Shown in pieces: positions 1-10,249 of a stretch of 64,000 nucleotides of DNA. Position numbers and translations under genes: made by a program. This DNA comes from an uncultured SAR86 cluster bacterium (GTDB lineage: Bacteria > Pseudomonadota > Gammaproteobacteria > Magnimaribacterales > D2472). Position 1 is the stretch's first letter. Every line of letters starts with the position of its first letter. The stretch spans positions 1-64,000 of the forward strand of contig CACOWI010000001.1 of NCBI GenBank assembly GCA_902630885.1. Reading direction: 5' to 3'. Below the pieces are notes generated by a model, which did not search any database, was not told the origin of the DNA, and saw only the letters and a program-made list of their open reading frames with translations.

Positions 1-171
1 ACAAATATTGGAGTTAGTTTTTTAAGAGAAAACTATCCTGATCACGAGATTATTATTTCTGCACAACATAGACTGCAAAAATTTTATGAAAAATTAGGAT
101 TTATTGCTCGTGGAGAAGTTTATCTTGAAGATGACATAGATCACATACAAATGTTTATCTCAGCTAATTAA
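1..171 (+). CDS. GNAT-family N-acetyltransferase, ElaA-like (3' part only, runs off window start)
   Basis: Frame 1 open from base 1 to TAA at 169-171: TNIGVSFLRENYPDHEIIISAQHRLQKFYEKLGFIARGEVYLEDDIDHIQMFISAN; AQ..L..FYEKLGF...GE.YLEDDI.HI.M matches the ElaA C-terminus. Not in the supplied ORF track. Confidence 0.75.
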   Translation, partial: TNIGVSFLRENYPDHEIIISAQHRLQKFYEKLGFIARGEVYLEDDIDHIQMFISAN

Positions 172-2383
172 TTATCCTTTCATTAAATAATATAGAATTG
201 ATTTCTTCAGTAATGAAGGGAGCAAATGGATGCGCAACTTGAAGAATTTCTTTAAGTAGCGGTCTTAAATTAGATGTTTCGCCAGTTTTCTTGCATTGTT
301 CAATGTAGATGTCACAAAATTTATTCCAAAAGAATTCATATATTTCATTTACAGCAAAATCTAACCTGTAATCTTCAATATTTTTGTTTATTTGTTTTTT
401 AGTTTTATTAAATTCGTTATATATCCATTCATCGTTTTCGTTATTAGCTTTAAATATATCTCTTTCATTTGGATATCCATCTATAAATCTTGCTGCATTC
501 CACATTTTGGTGCAAAAATTTCTAAATCCTTTAAGTCTACCAAATTCAAAACTAATGTCTTTGGTGTGGGTAGCCAAAGAGAAGAATGTCATTCTTAATG
601 CATCTGTACCATAAGACTCAATTCCGTTAGGAAATTGTTTTTTGGTTTTTCTCTCAATTTTTTCAGCAATACCTTCTTGCATTAAATTTGACGTTCTTTT
701 TGTTACAAGGTCTTCTATTGAAATACCATATATCAAGTCAATTGGGTCAATAATATTTCCTTTTGACTTTGACATTTTTTGACCATTTTCATCTCTAATA
801 AGACCGGTAACATAAACATCTTTGAAGGGTATCTTTCCTGTAAATTCAATGCTCATCATTATCATTCTTGCTACCCAGAAAAATATTATGTCAAATCCTG
901 TTACCAGAAGAGATGTTGGAAAGTGATCATTAAAATCTTCTGTTTTTTCTGGCCAACCAAGAGATCCGAATGGCCAAAGGCTTGATGAGAACCATGTATC
1001 TAAAACATCCTCATCTTGTTGAAGTTTTATTTTTCCAAGTTTGTAATAATTTCTAACATCCTCTTCATTTTCACCAACGTAAATATTTCCATCATCATCA
1101 TACCAAGCTGGAATTCTGTGACCCCACCATATCTGACGACTTATGCACCAGTCTTCGATATTATCCATCCAATTAAAGTATGTTTTCACCCAATTATTTG
1201 GATGAAATTTAATGTTCCCATTTTTAACTTCCATATTTGCCTTTTCTGCCATTTCAGAAGTCTTTACGTACCATTGGTAACTCAATCTTGGTTCGATTAC
1301 TATATTTGATCTCTCACCTCTTGGAATACTTACGTCATAATCTTCTTCTTTTACAAGAAGTTCTAACTTAGATAATTCTTTTATGACTAGTTTTCTAACT
1401 TTAAATCTATCTAAATTTTCAAATAATTTTGGAACATTATTATTTGTCCATGCATCTTCATTAAAAATATTTATTGGTTCAAAATCATCAATACTTTTTG
1501 ATGTGTGAACCATATTATCTTTTTCGTGCAAACAATATTTTTTGCCTATTTCATAGTCATTAAAATCGTGAGCGGGCGTTATTTTTAAACAACCAGTCCC
1601 AAATTCCATATCTACATACTCATCACCTATAATTGGCAATTTCCTATTTACAAAAGGCAGGAGGGCATATTTACCAATAAGTTTTTTATATCTTTCATCA
1701 TTTGGATTTACTGCAATAGCCATGTCACCAAAAAGCGTTTCAGGTCTTGTTGTTGCTACTGTAATAAATGCATCAGAATCATCTATAGGATATTTTATAT
1801 GCCATATGGTTCCTTTTTTTTCTTGTCTTACAACCTCAAGATCAGATACAGCGGTTTTAAGTGATGGGTCCCAATTTACTAATCTATATCCTCTATATAT
1901 TTTTTTATTTCTGTATAAATCAACGAATGCTTTGTTAACAGCCAAAGAAAATTTCTCATCAAGAGTAAACCTATATTTGTTCCAATCTACAGTTGAACCC
2001 AATCTTTTAATTTGGGATTGTATTTTATCTTCTGAAAAATCTTTCCATTTCCATACTTCTTTAAGAAATTTGTCTCTACCAAGATCCTTCCTATCAATAT
2101 TTTTTTTAGAAAGATTATTTTCTACAACCATCTGTGTTGCTATGCCTGCATGATCAGTTCCGACTTGCCAATGAGATTTTTTTCCTGACATATGATTATA
2201 TCTGGTATAGAAATCCATAATCGCATATTGAAAACTGTGGCCCATATGGAGAGTCCCAGTTACATTTGGTGGAGGGATAACCTGTGAAAAAGATTCCTTT
2301 GAATCTTGATTGCTTATGACTTCATTTGACCAAATTTCAACCCACTTCTCCTCAACTTCTGTAGGGTTGTAACGTTTGTCCAT
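164..2383 (-). CDS. valS: Valine--tRNA ligase, C-terminally short
   Basis: PPPNVTGTLHMGHSF (HIGH-type), GQKMSKSKGN (KMSKS), gammaproteobacterial-type insert EDLVTKRTSNLMQ..AEKIERKTKKQFPNGIESYGTDALRMT. Confidence 0.97.
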   Translation of the reverse strand: MDKRYNPTEVEEKWVEIWSNEVISNQDSKESFSQVIPPPNVTGTLHMGHSFQYAIMDFYTRYNHMSGKKSHWQVGTDHAGIATQMVVENNLSKKNIDRKDLGRDKFLKEVWKWKDFSEDKIQSQIKRLGSTVDWNKYRFTLDEKFSLAVNKAFVDLYRNKKIYRGYRLVNWDPSLKTAVSDLEVVRQEKKGTIWHIKYPIDDSDAFITVATTRPETLFGDMAIAVNPNDERYKKLIGKYALLPFVNRKLPIIGDEYVDMEFGTGCLKITPAHDFNDYEIGKKYCLHEKDNMVHTSKSIDDFEPINIFNEDAWTNNNVPKLFENLDRFKVRKLVIKELSKLELLVKEEDYDVSIPRGERSNIVIEPRLSYQWYVKTSEMAEKANMEVKNGNIKFHPNNWVKTYFNWMDNIEDWCISRQIWWGHRIPAWYDDDGNIYVGENEEDVRNYYKLGKIKLQQDEDVLDTWFSSSLWPFGSLGWPEKTEDFNDHFPTSLLVTGFDIIFFWVARMIMMSIEFTGKIPFKDVYVTGLIRDENGQKMSKSKGNIIDPIDLIYGISIEDLVTKRTSNLMQEGIAEKIERKTKKQFPNGIESYGTDALRMTFFSLATHTKDISFEFGRLKGFRNFCTKMWNAARFIDGYPNERDIFKANNENDEWIYNEFNKTKKQINKNIEDYRLDFAVNEIYEFFWNKFCDIYIEQCKKTGETSNLRPLLKEILQVAHPFAPFITEEINSILFNERIIN

Positions 2384-2393
2384 TACTTTAATG

Positions 2394-3941
2394 CTATTTT
2401 AGTTTTTTATTTAATATTAAGTCACAAATCAAAGGAACAGGTCTACCAGTGCCGCCTTTTGGCGAGCTCGACCATGCAGATGCTGCGATGTCCATGTGTG
2501 CCCATTTATATTCTTCAGCAAATTTTGATAAAAATGCTGCAGCATGAATTGTTCCAGCTTCTCTTCCACCTCCGATATTTGCTAAGTCAGCAAAATTAGT
2601 TTTCGTGCATGATTTATACTCATTCCATAAAGGTAATTGCCACGCTCTGTCACCAGTCTCCTCGCCTGATTCAATAATCCTATCAGCTAAAAACTGATCA
2701 TTCGCCATTACTCCACTTGCATGACTTCCTAAAGCAATTACAACAGCTCCTGTGAGCGTTGCCATATCAATTACATAGGATGGTTTATATCGTCCAACAT
2801 ATGTAAGCGCATCTGCTAAAACCAATCTCCCTTCAGCGTCAGTATTTAAAATTTCGATTGTTTGACCTGACATTGAAGTAACTACATCTCCTGGTTTTGT
2901 TGCTCTAGCTGACGGCATATTTTCTGCACATGCCATAATACCAATTACGTTTACGTCAGCTTTGATTCTTGCTAAAGAACACATAACACCAAAAACAGTT
3001 CCTGCGCCACACATATCCCATTTCATTTCATCCATACCTGAACTTGGCTTTAAAGAAATTCCACCTGTATCAAAAGTAATCCCTTTACCAACAAGTGCCA
3101 CAGGCTTCTCATTTTTTTTACCACCGTTATACTCAATGATGATCATACGAGGAGGTTCATCACTTCCTTTTGATACACTTAAGTAAGAACCCATTTTTAA
3201 TCTAGCAAGATCTTTTTCATTAAGTGTTTTCACTTTTAATCCTGAATAATTTTTAACAGTATTTTTAACAATTTTGTCTATAAGTTTTGGAGTTGCATGA
3301 TTTGCAGGTAAATCACCAAGATGCTTAGCAGTATTTACTCCTTCTCCAACAGAGAATCCTCTAGCTATTGCATTTTTAGCTTTTTTTGTATCAGATGCTG
3401 ATAACTTTGACGTAACTATAGATACATTTTTTAGTGAGGCCTGACTTGAAATAATATCTTTACCAATTTTTTCAGTCTTTGCAGTCTTATTTTTTGTTGT
3501 TGAAAAAATATATGCTCCAGATTCAATAGACCTTGATATTGTCTCTAGGAACCAAAATCTATCTTTACCTTTTGGATAATTTTGACCATCAAGAATTGCA
3601 AGATTTTTGCATCCAATTGAATTTGCAATTTTTGCAACATATTTGTATTTGTTTAACCATAGGTATATGTCGTCTTTTTCATTGAGATCGTTTATCAAAA
3701 GGATTTTTTTTGCTTTGACTCCATTTAAAGATGAAATAAGATGATTTTGATTGGTGGGGCTAATCGAATCTTTGATCGATCTGGAGATGTAACCATTAGA
3801 TTTTTTATCTAATTCTTTATATTCGGATGACGCCATCACTTTTTTATTGACTGGAATCACAAGTAATTCAGTCGATAGATTAGACAAAACTCCGTTGTTA
3901 ACATTTTTTAAAGTTATATTGTTCAAAACTTTATATGTCAT
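2394..3941 (-). CDS. pepA: Leucyl aminopeptidase (M17)
   Basis: VGKGITFDTGGISLKPSSGMDEMKWDMCGAGTV, NTDAEGRLVLADAL. Confidence 0.96.
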   Translation of the reverse strand: MTYKVLNNITLKNVNNGVLSNLSTELLVIPVNKKVMASSEYKELDKKSNGYISRSIKDSISPTNQNHLISSLNGVKAKKILLINDLNEKDDIYLWLNKYKYVAKIANSIGCKNLAILDGQNYPKGKDRFWFLETISRSIESGAYIFSTTKNKTAKTEKIGKDIISSQASLKNVSIVTSKLSASDTKKAKNAIARGFSVGEGVNTAKHLGDLPANHATPKLIDKIVKNTVKNYSGLKVKTLNEKDLARLKMGSYLSVSKGSDEPPRMIIIEYNGGKKNEKPVALVGKGITFDTGGISLKPSSGMDEMKWDMCGAGTVFGVMCSLARIKADVNVIGIMACAENMPSARATKPGDVVTSMSGQTIEILNTDAEGRLVLADALTYVGRYKPSYVIDMATLTGAVVIALGSHASGVMANDQFLADRIIESGEETGDRAWQLPLWNEYKSCTKTNFADLANIGGGREAGTIHAAAFLSKFAEEYKWAHMDIAASAWSSSPKGGTGRPVPLICDLILNKKLK

Positions 3942-3975
3942 TTTAATATCTCCTTTTTAATTCAATACTGGTAAG

Positions 3976-5148
3976 ATGTTTATTGTAATGCATCAGAGTT
4001 CGCAAGGCATATATAAAAAGAATATTCTTTTAAAAAGCTTAAATTTTGAAGTTCTGCTGTCTACGATTGGAGTTCTTTTAATTTTCTTCTTTTTAGTTGT
4101 CAGTTCAAGGTTTGTCGGTTACTTTGAACAAGCATCTGAGGGCCTTATTGATCCAAGTCTTGTCTTCAAAGTAGTTTTTCTTAGGTTCCCAGACTTTATA
4201 ACTTTATTGTTACCGTTATCTTTTTTTCTTGGTGTCATTATTACAGTTAGCAGATTATATTCTGATAGAGAAATTTTTGGATATCTTGCAGGAGGTCTTT
4301 CTGAGAATGACCTTGTGAAATATTTATTCCCACAGGCGATGTTTTTCTTTTTAATCACATTATCACTAAGTATTTTCTTAGCGCCTTATACGAAAGAATT
4401 ATCTAAAGAAATTCTGTCTTTGGACACAATCCAAGAGCAGTTTGAATCAGTGCGACCAAAGAAACTATTTTCTTTTAATGAAAATGATGGGTTTATTCAT
4501 GTAGAAAATAAAGAGAATAATATTCTAGATGAAGTAATTATCTTTATTCAAAATGATGACTATTCATCCTTGATAATTGCAGAAAATCTTGTGTATGAGG
4601 ATCTGTCATCAAAAACTAACTTAGATTTCAAAGACGGAGTCTTATATCAGGATATTTTTAACCAAAATTCATCATTTGTTTCATATTTTGGTCAGTTATC
4701 CGTACCTATTAATAATTCTAAAAATACTATTTCTGGATTGTCCTTAAGTAAATTATTTGATTTTTCAATCAAGTCTTCTAAATCACAAACTCAATGGAAT
4801 TTATCCATTCCGCTAACAATTTTTGTTCTTTTAATCTTCGCTGTAAATTTTTCAAAAGTTGAGCCTCGTCAAGGAAGATTTTCTGTCTTAGTTCCTTCTA
4901 TTTTTATATACATACTTTATTTAAGCTTATTAATTCTTGCTAGGGATTCATTTGATGAGGGATCTATAGCTTCACAAAATTATATTTGGTATGTACATTT
5001 AATATTTTTGTTATTTGCTACTTTCTTACTTTTTAGGAAAAACTTTAATATTAGCATTCGTAATTTTTTTACTTACTTTAATAACAACCTCATAAGGGTA
5101 TTTGTATCTTTAGTAATATTTTTAATTTTCCTTTGGGTATTAGGATGA
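3976..5148 (+). CDS. lptF: LPS export system permease LptF
   Basis: YjgP/YjgQ-family architecture (N-terminal TM segments, periplasmic domain, C-terminal TM segments), divergent from pepA and followed by lptG. Confidence 0.85.
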   Translation: MFIVMHQSSQGIYKKNILLKSLNFEVLLSTIGVLLIFFFLVVSSRFVGYFEQASEGLIDPSLVFKVVFLRFPDFITLLLPLSFFLGVIITVSRLYSDREIFGYLAGGLSENDLVKYLFPQAMFFFLITLSLSIFLAPYTKELSKEILSLDTIQEQFESVRPKKLFSFNENDGFIHVENKENNILDEVIIFIQNDDYSSLIIAENLVYEDLSSKTNLDFKDGVLYQDIFNQNSSFVSYFGQLSVPINNSKNTISGLSLSKLFDFSIKSSKSQTQWNLSIPLTIFVLLIFAVNFSKVEPRQGRFSVLVPSIFIYILYLSLLILARDSFDEGSIASQNYIWYVHLIFLLFATFLLFRKNFNISIRNFFTYFNNNLIRVFVSLVIFLIFLWVLG

Positions 5149-6197
5149 TAAAAATATTCAATAAATATTTAATTAAAAGATCTTTTTATTTTTCTTTGGC
5201 AATCCTGTTTATTTTTGGAATATTGGATTCAATATTTATTTTTATTTCTGAGCTTGAGAAGGTTTCATCAGATTACAGTTTCTTTCAAATATTAAAATAC
5301 GTAGTTTTTTCAATACCACACAATTTACTAGATTTTATTCAAGGTGCTTGTCTGTTAGGAGTAATGCTTTCATTAGGTATGTCTCATGAGGAAGGAAATC
5401 TAAATGTATTAAGGTCAGCAGGAAAATCCCCATTTATGATGGTTTTAATCAGTTCAATAGGAGCTCTAATTCTTGTTTTGTCTATATTAATCCTTGATGA
5501 AATTGCATTCAAAAAATTATATGTTAATGAAGAAGTTGAAAGAAATATTTTATTAAATAAAGAAATAAATAATGAAAATGAAATTAACTGGGTAAAATCA
5601 GGAGACTCATTTTTAGGTTTTGAAAACATCATTGACGATAAGATTTTTAATGTGATGTTTTTTAAGGTTGAAGACAAAAAAATTATTTACTCTGTGAAAA
5701 CAGATATCTTAACAATAAACAAAAATGAAATTATTTTTGATAAGAATTCAATATATAAAAGCTTTATAGATAACTTTGAGAAAAAGGATGTCGAATTTTT
5801 TGAGATTCCAATTCAATCAAAAATTACTTTCAATAACATTAAACATTTAGGAATAATTGAGCTAAATTTATATAGACAACTTTTTGAAAATAGCGTTGTT
5901 CAAAGGGATGCTTTATTTAAGTCTCATCTAGATAAGTCTTTTTATGACAAGATATTTTTACCATTATCAACTTTAATCTTAATTTTATTTTTTGGATCTT
6001 TTATATTCACATCGCTCAGAGATTCAACGATTGGCATGAGGGTGGTTATTGCCGTTGTTGGAGCATTTATATATCAATTAATTCAAGATTTAACATCAGG
6101 TATATTTATTTCATTTGGATTGCCAGTAATATTGGGAGTTATTCTTCCATCTCTTGTATTATTGGCGGCGAGCGTAGTTTCTTACAAAAAAATTTAA
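5145..6197 (+). CDS. lptG: LPS export system permease LptG
   Basis: YjgQ-like; ATG at 5145 overlaps lptF stop (ATGA). Track start 5133 (TTG) is probably too early. Confidence 0.85.
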   Translation: MIKIFNKYLIKRSFYFSLAILFIFGILDSIFIFISELEKVSSDYSFFQILKYVVFSIPHNLLDFIQGACLLGVMLSLGMSHEEGNLNVLRSAGKSPFMMVLISSIGALILVLSILILDEIAFKKLYVNEEVERNILLNKEINNENEINWVKSGDSFLGFENIIDDKIFNVMFFKVEDKKIIYSVKTDILTINKNEIIFDKNSIYKSFIDNFEKKDVEFFEIPIQSKITFNNIKHLGIIELNLYRQLFENSVVQRDALFKSHLDKSFYDKIFLPLSTLILILFFGSFIFTSLRDSTIGMRVVIAVVGAFIYQLIQDLTSGIFISFGLPVILGVILPSLVLLAASVVSYKKI

Positions 6198-6604
6198 ATT
6201 TTTTTATAAGAAGTTTTAGACAAATAATCACTTAATGACAGATTATTCTTTGAGAAATACATCATTACTAAAGGTATACCAATCAACAAAATTGTTAGAA
6301 CATTACAGAAAAATCTAATTGTTACTTTTTGAAGTGTTATATTGCCACCATTTGTGCTGTAAATCTCAAAGTTCCAAACAGCCATGCCTAATGTTTTACC
6401 ACCGTTCATCCAAAAGTAACCATAAAAAATCCAGGTACTTAAAATAACAAGTATCGGTCCAACCCATTTTGTTTGAATGATTCCTCCATTAATCCAAACA
6501 GCAAAAGATCCTACAGCAAACCAAACTCCTAGTAACAAAAATAAATCATATACAGATGCTGCGATTCTTCTGAGTGGAAATACAATGTATGATTTATTAT
6601 TCAT
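6194..6604 (-). CDS. RDD family membrane protein
   Basis: RRIAASVYDLFLLLGVWF ... NGGKTLGMAVWNFEI, typical RDD domain. Confidence 0.85.
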   Translation of the reverse strand: MNNKSYIVFPLRRIAASVYDLFLLLGVWFAVGSFAVWINGGIIQTKWVGPILVILSTWIFYGYFWMNGGKTLGMAVWNFEIYSTNGGNITLQKVTIRFFCNVLTILLIGIPLVMMYFSKNNLSLSDYLSKTSYKKI

Positions 6605-6643
6605 TTTGGTATAGTACTAAAATATTAAAAAAAATAAATTAAT

Positions 6644-8119
6644 ATGAATACAGCCACTGATTTTTTAGGACATCCAAAAGGATTATTTGTTTGTTTTGCT
6701 ACAGAGATGTGGGAGAGGTTCTCTTATTATGGTATGAGAGCTCTCTTAATATTATATCTAACAAAACACTGGGAGTTTACAGATGCTGCAAGTTATTTAA
6801 TTTATGGAGCTTACACCTCTTTAGTATATATAATGCCAGTCTTTGGTGGTATGTTGGCCGATCAAATTTTAGGTTCAAAAAAAGCAGTTACATATGGAGC
6901 GATACTTTTAGTGTTTGGTCACTTAGGCATGACTGTTGAAAGTAGCGAGCAAATATTTTATTTATCACTTGCCTTAATTGTATCCGGTGTGGGCTTTTTA
7001 AAACCAAACATATCTACCATGGTTGGAGCATTGTATAAGGAGGGCGACCCTAGAAGAGATTCTGGCTTTACTATTTTTTACATGGGTATAAATATTGGAG
7101 CCTTCACTGCAACTCTTCTTTGTGGATACTTGGGCGAAGAAGTTGGATGGGCTTATGGGTTTGGTGCAGCTGGAATTGGCATGCTATTTGGATTAATTAT
7201 TTTCTTGTGGGGTCAAAAATATCTTGAAGGACTTGCAGAACCACCATCAAATAAATATCGAGAAAAAATGAATGGAATAAGTTATGAAAATTGGGCTTAT
7301 ATTGCAGGTATTTTCATGGTTGTAGTGACTTGGTTTTTAGTCCAAAACTCACAACTTGTTGGTCAGCTCCTGGGAGGTTTTGGTGCTATTTTTATAGGAG
7401 CATGGCTTTTATATGCTCTATTTAGATGTACTCCCGATGAGCGAGATCGTTTAATAGTAGTTGGAATATTAATACTATTCTCTTTAATTTTTTGGGCGCT
7501 TTTTGAACAAGCTGGCTCATCTTTAAATATACTTACAGACAGAGGAGTGAATAGAGTAATATTTGGTTGGGAAGTTCCAGCCTCAATGTTTCAATCTTTA
7601 AATGCTGGCTTTATTTTTACAATAGCGCCACTTTTTGCAATGTTATGGATTGCTCTTGCAAAAAGAAATATGGAACCATCTACGCCAATTAAATTTTCAA
7701 TAGGCATTATCTTTGTTGGACTAGGTTTCTTAGCTTTGGTATATGGTATGGGATCATCTGAGGGTCTCCAAACAGGAATCTTTTGGATTATATTAATTTA
7801 TCTACTACATACTCTCGGGGAATTATGTCTATCACCAGTTGGATTATCTTCAGTAACTAAATTATCACCACAAAGAATTGTTGGATTCATGATGGGAATG
7901 TGGTTTTTTGCATCAGCAGCTGGTAATTATGTTGCAGGGTTGATTGCAAGAGCTACAGCATCTGGATCATCTGAAACTTCAAGTGATGTTTTCAATCTAG
8001 CTCAAAAACAATCATTTATGGATGTTTATACCGACGTTGGTTGGATAGCAATTTTTTGTGGAATATTTCTTGCTTTGATAACACCATTGCTAAAAAAATT
8101 AATGCATGGCACCAACTAA
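6644..8119 (+). CDS. POT/PTR family peptide:H+ symporter
   Basis: ATEMWERFSYYGMRALLILYL, IFYMGINIGAF, FEQAGSSLN motifs. Confidence 0.93.
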   Translation: MNTATDFLGHPKGLFVCFATEMWERFSYYGMRALLILYLTKHWEFTDAASYLIYGAYTSLVYIMPVFGGMLADQILGSKKAVTYGAILLVFGHLGMTVESSEQIFYLSLALIVSGVGFLKPNISTMVGALYKEGDPRRDSGFTIFYMGINIGAFTATLLCGYLGEEVGWAYGFGAAGIGMLFGLIIFLWGQKYLEGLAEPPSNKYREKMNGISYENWAYIAGIFMVVVTWFLVQNSQLVGQLLGGFGAIFIGAWLLYALFRCTPDERDRLIVVGILILFSLIFWALFEQAGSSLNILTDRGVNRVIFGWEVPASMFQSLNAGFIFTIAPLFAMLWIALAKRNMEPSTPIKFSIGIIFVGLGFLALVYGMGSSEGLQTGIFWIILIYLLHTLGELCLSPVGLSSVTKLSPQRIVGFMMGMWFFASAAGNYVAGLIARATASGSSETSSDVFNLAQKQSFMDVYTDVGWIAIFCGIFLALITPLLKKLMHGTN

Positions 8120-8234
8120 AGGTAAAAGAGATCCCGTTAAAAAGAATATGGATAAATTCCACAAACCGAAAACTCATAAAGATAAAACTAAATATGATAG
8201 AAAGAAGAAATCTAAAGACTTTGGTTCAAATTAA
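8106..8234 (+). CDS. Small Lys/Arg-rich basic protein (42 aa), possibly DUF7230-like
   Basis: ATG GCA CCA ... AAT TAA encodes MAPTKGKRDPVKKNMDKFHKPKTHKDKTKYDRKKKSKDFGSN; overlaps ends of both neighbours. Different frame from track ORF 8041-8238. Confidence 0.55.
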   Translation: MAPTKGKRDPVKKNMDKFHKPKTHKDKTKYDRKKKSKDFGSN

Positions 8235-9339
8235 TTAATACCTTTTCGTAAATATCTTTTAATTTCCATAAATCAGTAATATTTACATGTTCATCAATTT
8301 GATGAATAGATTTATTAACAGGGCCAAGTTCGACAATTTCGGTATTCATTGCTGCGACAAAACGACCATCAGATGTTCCACCTTTCGCATTCAATTCTGG
8401 CTTATATCCAGTTATCTCTTCGGAAGAAGACGATACAATTTCTTTGAAAAAATTATCTTTCGTATAGTATGGATTCCCATTTAAGTCCCAGTTTAAATCA
8501 TAGTCTAATTTAAGATCTCTTAATATTGATTCAAAATCAGATTTGAGGCTTTCTTCTGTTGATTCAGTTGAAAATCTAAAATTAAATGTAAGCTCCAATT
8601 CACCAGGAACTACGTTATGCGCTCCAGTTCCAGATTTAATATTAGATATTTGAAAGCTTGTAGGTTCAAAAGCATCATTTCCATTATCCCAAACCTTACT
8701 TTTAAGCTTTGAAATTAAGTCACCTGATAAAAAAATAGGATTGATTACTTTTTCGGGATATGCAACATGCCCTTGTTTTCCAAAAATTTTTAGAATTCCA
8801 CCTAGAGAGCCTCGTCTACCAATTCTTGCACAATCTGCAACTTTTTCACTTGAGGTAGGCTCACCAACAAGACAAAAATCAATATTCTCACCATCATCGA
8901 TCATTTTTTTTATAATTTTGTCTATGAACCCATCCTTTGAAGTTCCTTCTTCATTTGAGGTTAATAAAATTCCTATTCTAAAATTAAGTTGTTTTTCAGA
9001 ATTGAGAAAATCTTTGGCAGCCTCTATAAAGGCAGCTACTGAAGACTTCATGTCTGCAGCACCTCTTCCAAATAAAATGTCATCTTTTATTGTGGCTGAA
9101 AAAGGAGGGTGGCTCCACTTTTCTTCAGGCCCACTTGGAACAACATCTGTGTGACCTAAAAAACAAAAAAGTTTTCCAGAATTGCCTATTGATGCGTAAA
9201 GATTTTCAACATTTTGATAATTAATTCTTTCACATTTAAAATTAAGTTCTTTTAATTCAGCCTCAATTAAATCAAAACAACCCATGTCTGATGGAGAAAT
9301 GGACTTTATTTGAATTAATTTTTGAAGAAGTTCAATCAT
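8212..9339 (-). CDS. dapE: Succinyl-diaminopimelate desuccinylase
   Basis: M20 peptidase motifs: CFLGHTDVVPSGPEEKW, GRGAADMKSS, TSNEEG; C-terminal GGTSDGRF; next to dapD. Confidence 0.95.
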   Translation of the reverse strand: MIELLQKLIQIKSISPSDMGCFDLIEAELKELNFKCERINYQNVENLYASIGNSGKLFCFLGHTDVVPSGPEEKWSHPPFSATIKDDILFGRGAADMKSSVAAFIEAAKDFLNSEKQLNFRIGILLTSNEEGTSKDGFIDKIIKKMIDDGENIDFCLVGEPTSSEKVADCARIGRRGSLGGILKIFGKQGHVAYPEKVINPIFLSGDLISKLKSKVWDNGNDAFEPTSFQISNIKSGTGAHNVVPGELELTFNFRFSTESTEESLKSDFESILRDLKLDYDLNWDLNGNPYYTKDNFFKEIVSSSSEEITGYKPELNAKGGTSDGRFVAAMNTEIVELGPVNKSIHQIDEHVNITDLWKLKDIYEKVLINLNQSL

Positions 9340-10246
9340 TTTTATGGAGTATTTTATTTAGAGAAGATTTTGATTTATTAATTTTTGCTATAACTTTTCC
9401 AGAGATTGAGTCTCGCATGAATAACAGGTTTGACTTACCAGATAATTCTCTTGCTTTAACAATGACTTCTTTCTGATTATTTTCATCATAAATACTGACT
9501 TTTGTACCTGCAGTTATGTATAAACCAGCTTCAACTTTGCAGTCATCTCCTATAGAAATCCCAATTCCTGAATTTGCACCTAGAAGACAATTTTTACCGA
9601 TAGAAATCTTAGTATTATTACCTCCTGATAAAGTCCCCATTGTGCTTGAACCACCGCCAAGATCTGAATTATCTCCAACTATAACTCCTGCAGAGATCCT
9701 ACCTTCAATCATAGCCTTACCTAATGTACCTGCATTAAAGTTTACAAAACCCTCATGCATTATTGTTGTACCTTCACTTAAATATGCTCCAAGTCTTACT
9801 CTGCTCGCATCAGCAATTCTTACTTTTTTTGGAATAACATAATCTGTTAGACATGGAAATTTATCTAGTGATCTAATAAATAAATTATTTTTTCCAAGCT
9901 TTGATTCACTCAACTTAATATCTATTTCATCTATCGAAACCGGCCCCTTATTAGTCCAAGCAACATTTGGTAAGCACTCAAATAATCCATCTAAATTAAT
10001 AGTATTTGGCAAAACAAATTTATGAGAGATTAAATGCAATTTAAAGTATGCTTCAGAAATTTCATTTATTGGTTTATTTAGATCATCATTTGACCAATTA
10101 AGTTTTATTATTTCTTGAGTATCTGAATTAATTTTAAAAGTGTGAGACTCTGTTTTTTTGTCTCCAAATTCTATATTTGGAAAATATACATCAAGTATTT
10201 GGCCAGTCTCAGACAAATTTGCAATACCTTCTCCATAGATCTTCAT
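9332..10246 (-). CDS. dapD: 2,3,4,5-tetrahydropyridine-2,6-dicarboxylate N-succinyltransferase
   Basis: Hexapeptide-repeat region VRIADASRVRLGAYLSEGTTIMHEGFVNFNAGTLG...EGRISAGVIVGDNSDLGGGSS. Confidence 0.95.
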   Translation of the reverse strand: MKIYGEGIANLSETGQILDVYFPNIEFGDKKTESHTFKINSDTQEIIKLNWSNDDLNKPINEISEAYFKLHLISHKFVLPNTINLDGLFECLPNVAWTNKGPVSIDEIDIKLSESKLGKNNLFIRSLDKFPCLTDYVIPKKVRIADASRVRLGAYLSEGTTIMHEGFVNFNAGTLGKAMIEGRISAGVIVGDNSDLGGGSSTMGTLSGGNNTKISIGKNCLLGANSGIGISIGDDCKVEAGLYITAGTKVSIYDENNQKEVIVKARELSGKSNLLFMRDSISGKVIAKINKSKSSLNKILHKND

Positions 10247-10249
10247 TTT

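Noticed and set aside
384-2153. Several + strand ORFs (384-614, 392-598, 779-985, 1016-1309, 1722-2153) inside valS
   Set aside because: Antisense to a well-conserved protein, hydrophobic/low-information translations, no RBS or motif.
8041-8238. Track ORF of 65 aa at the end of the POT transporter
   Set aside because: Starts deep inside the transporter gene in another frame; the 42-aa ORF at 8106-8234 in a different frame is the more credible gene.
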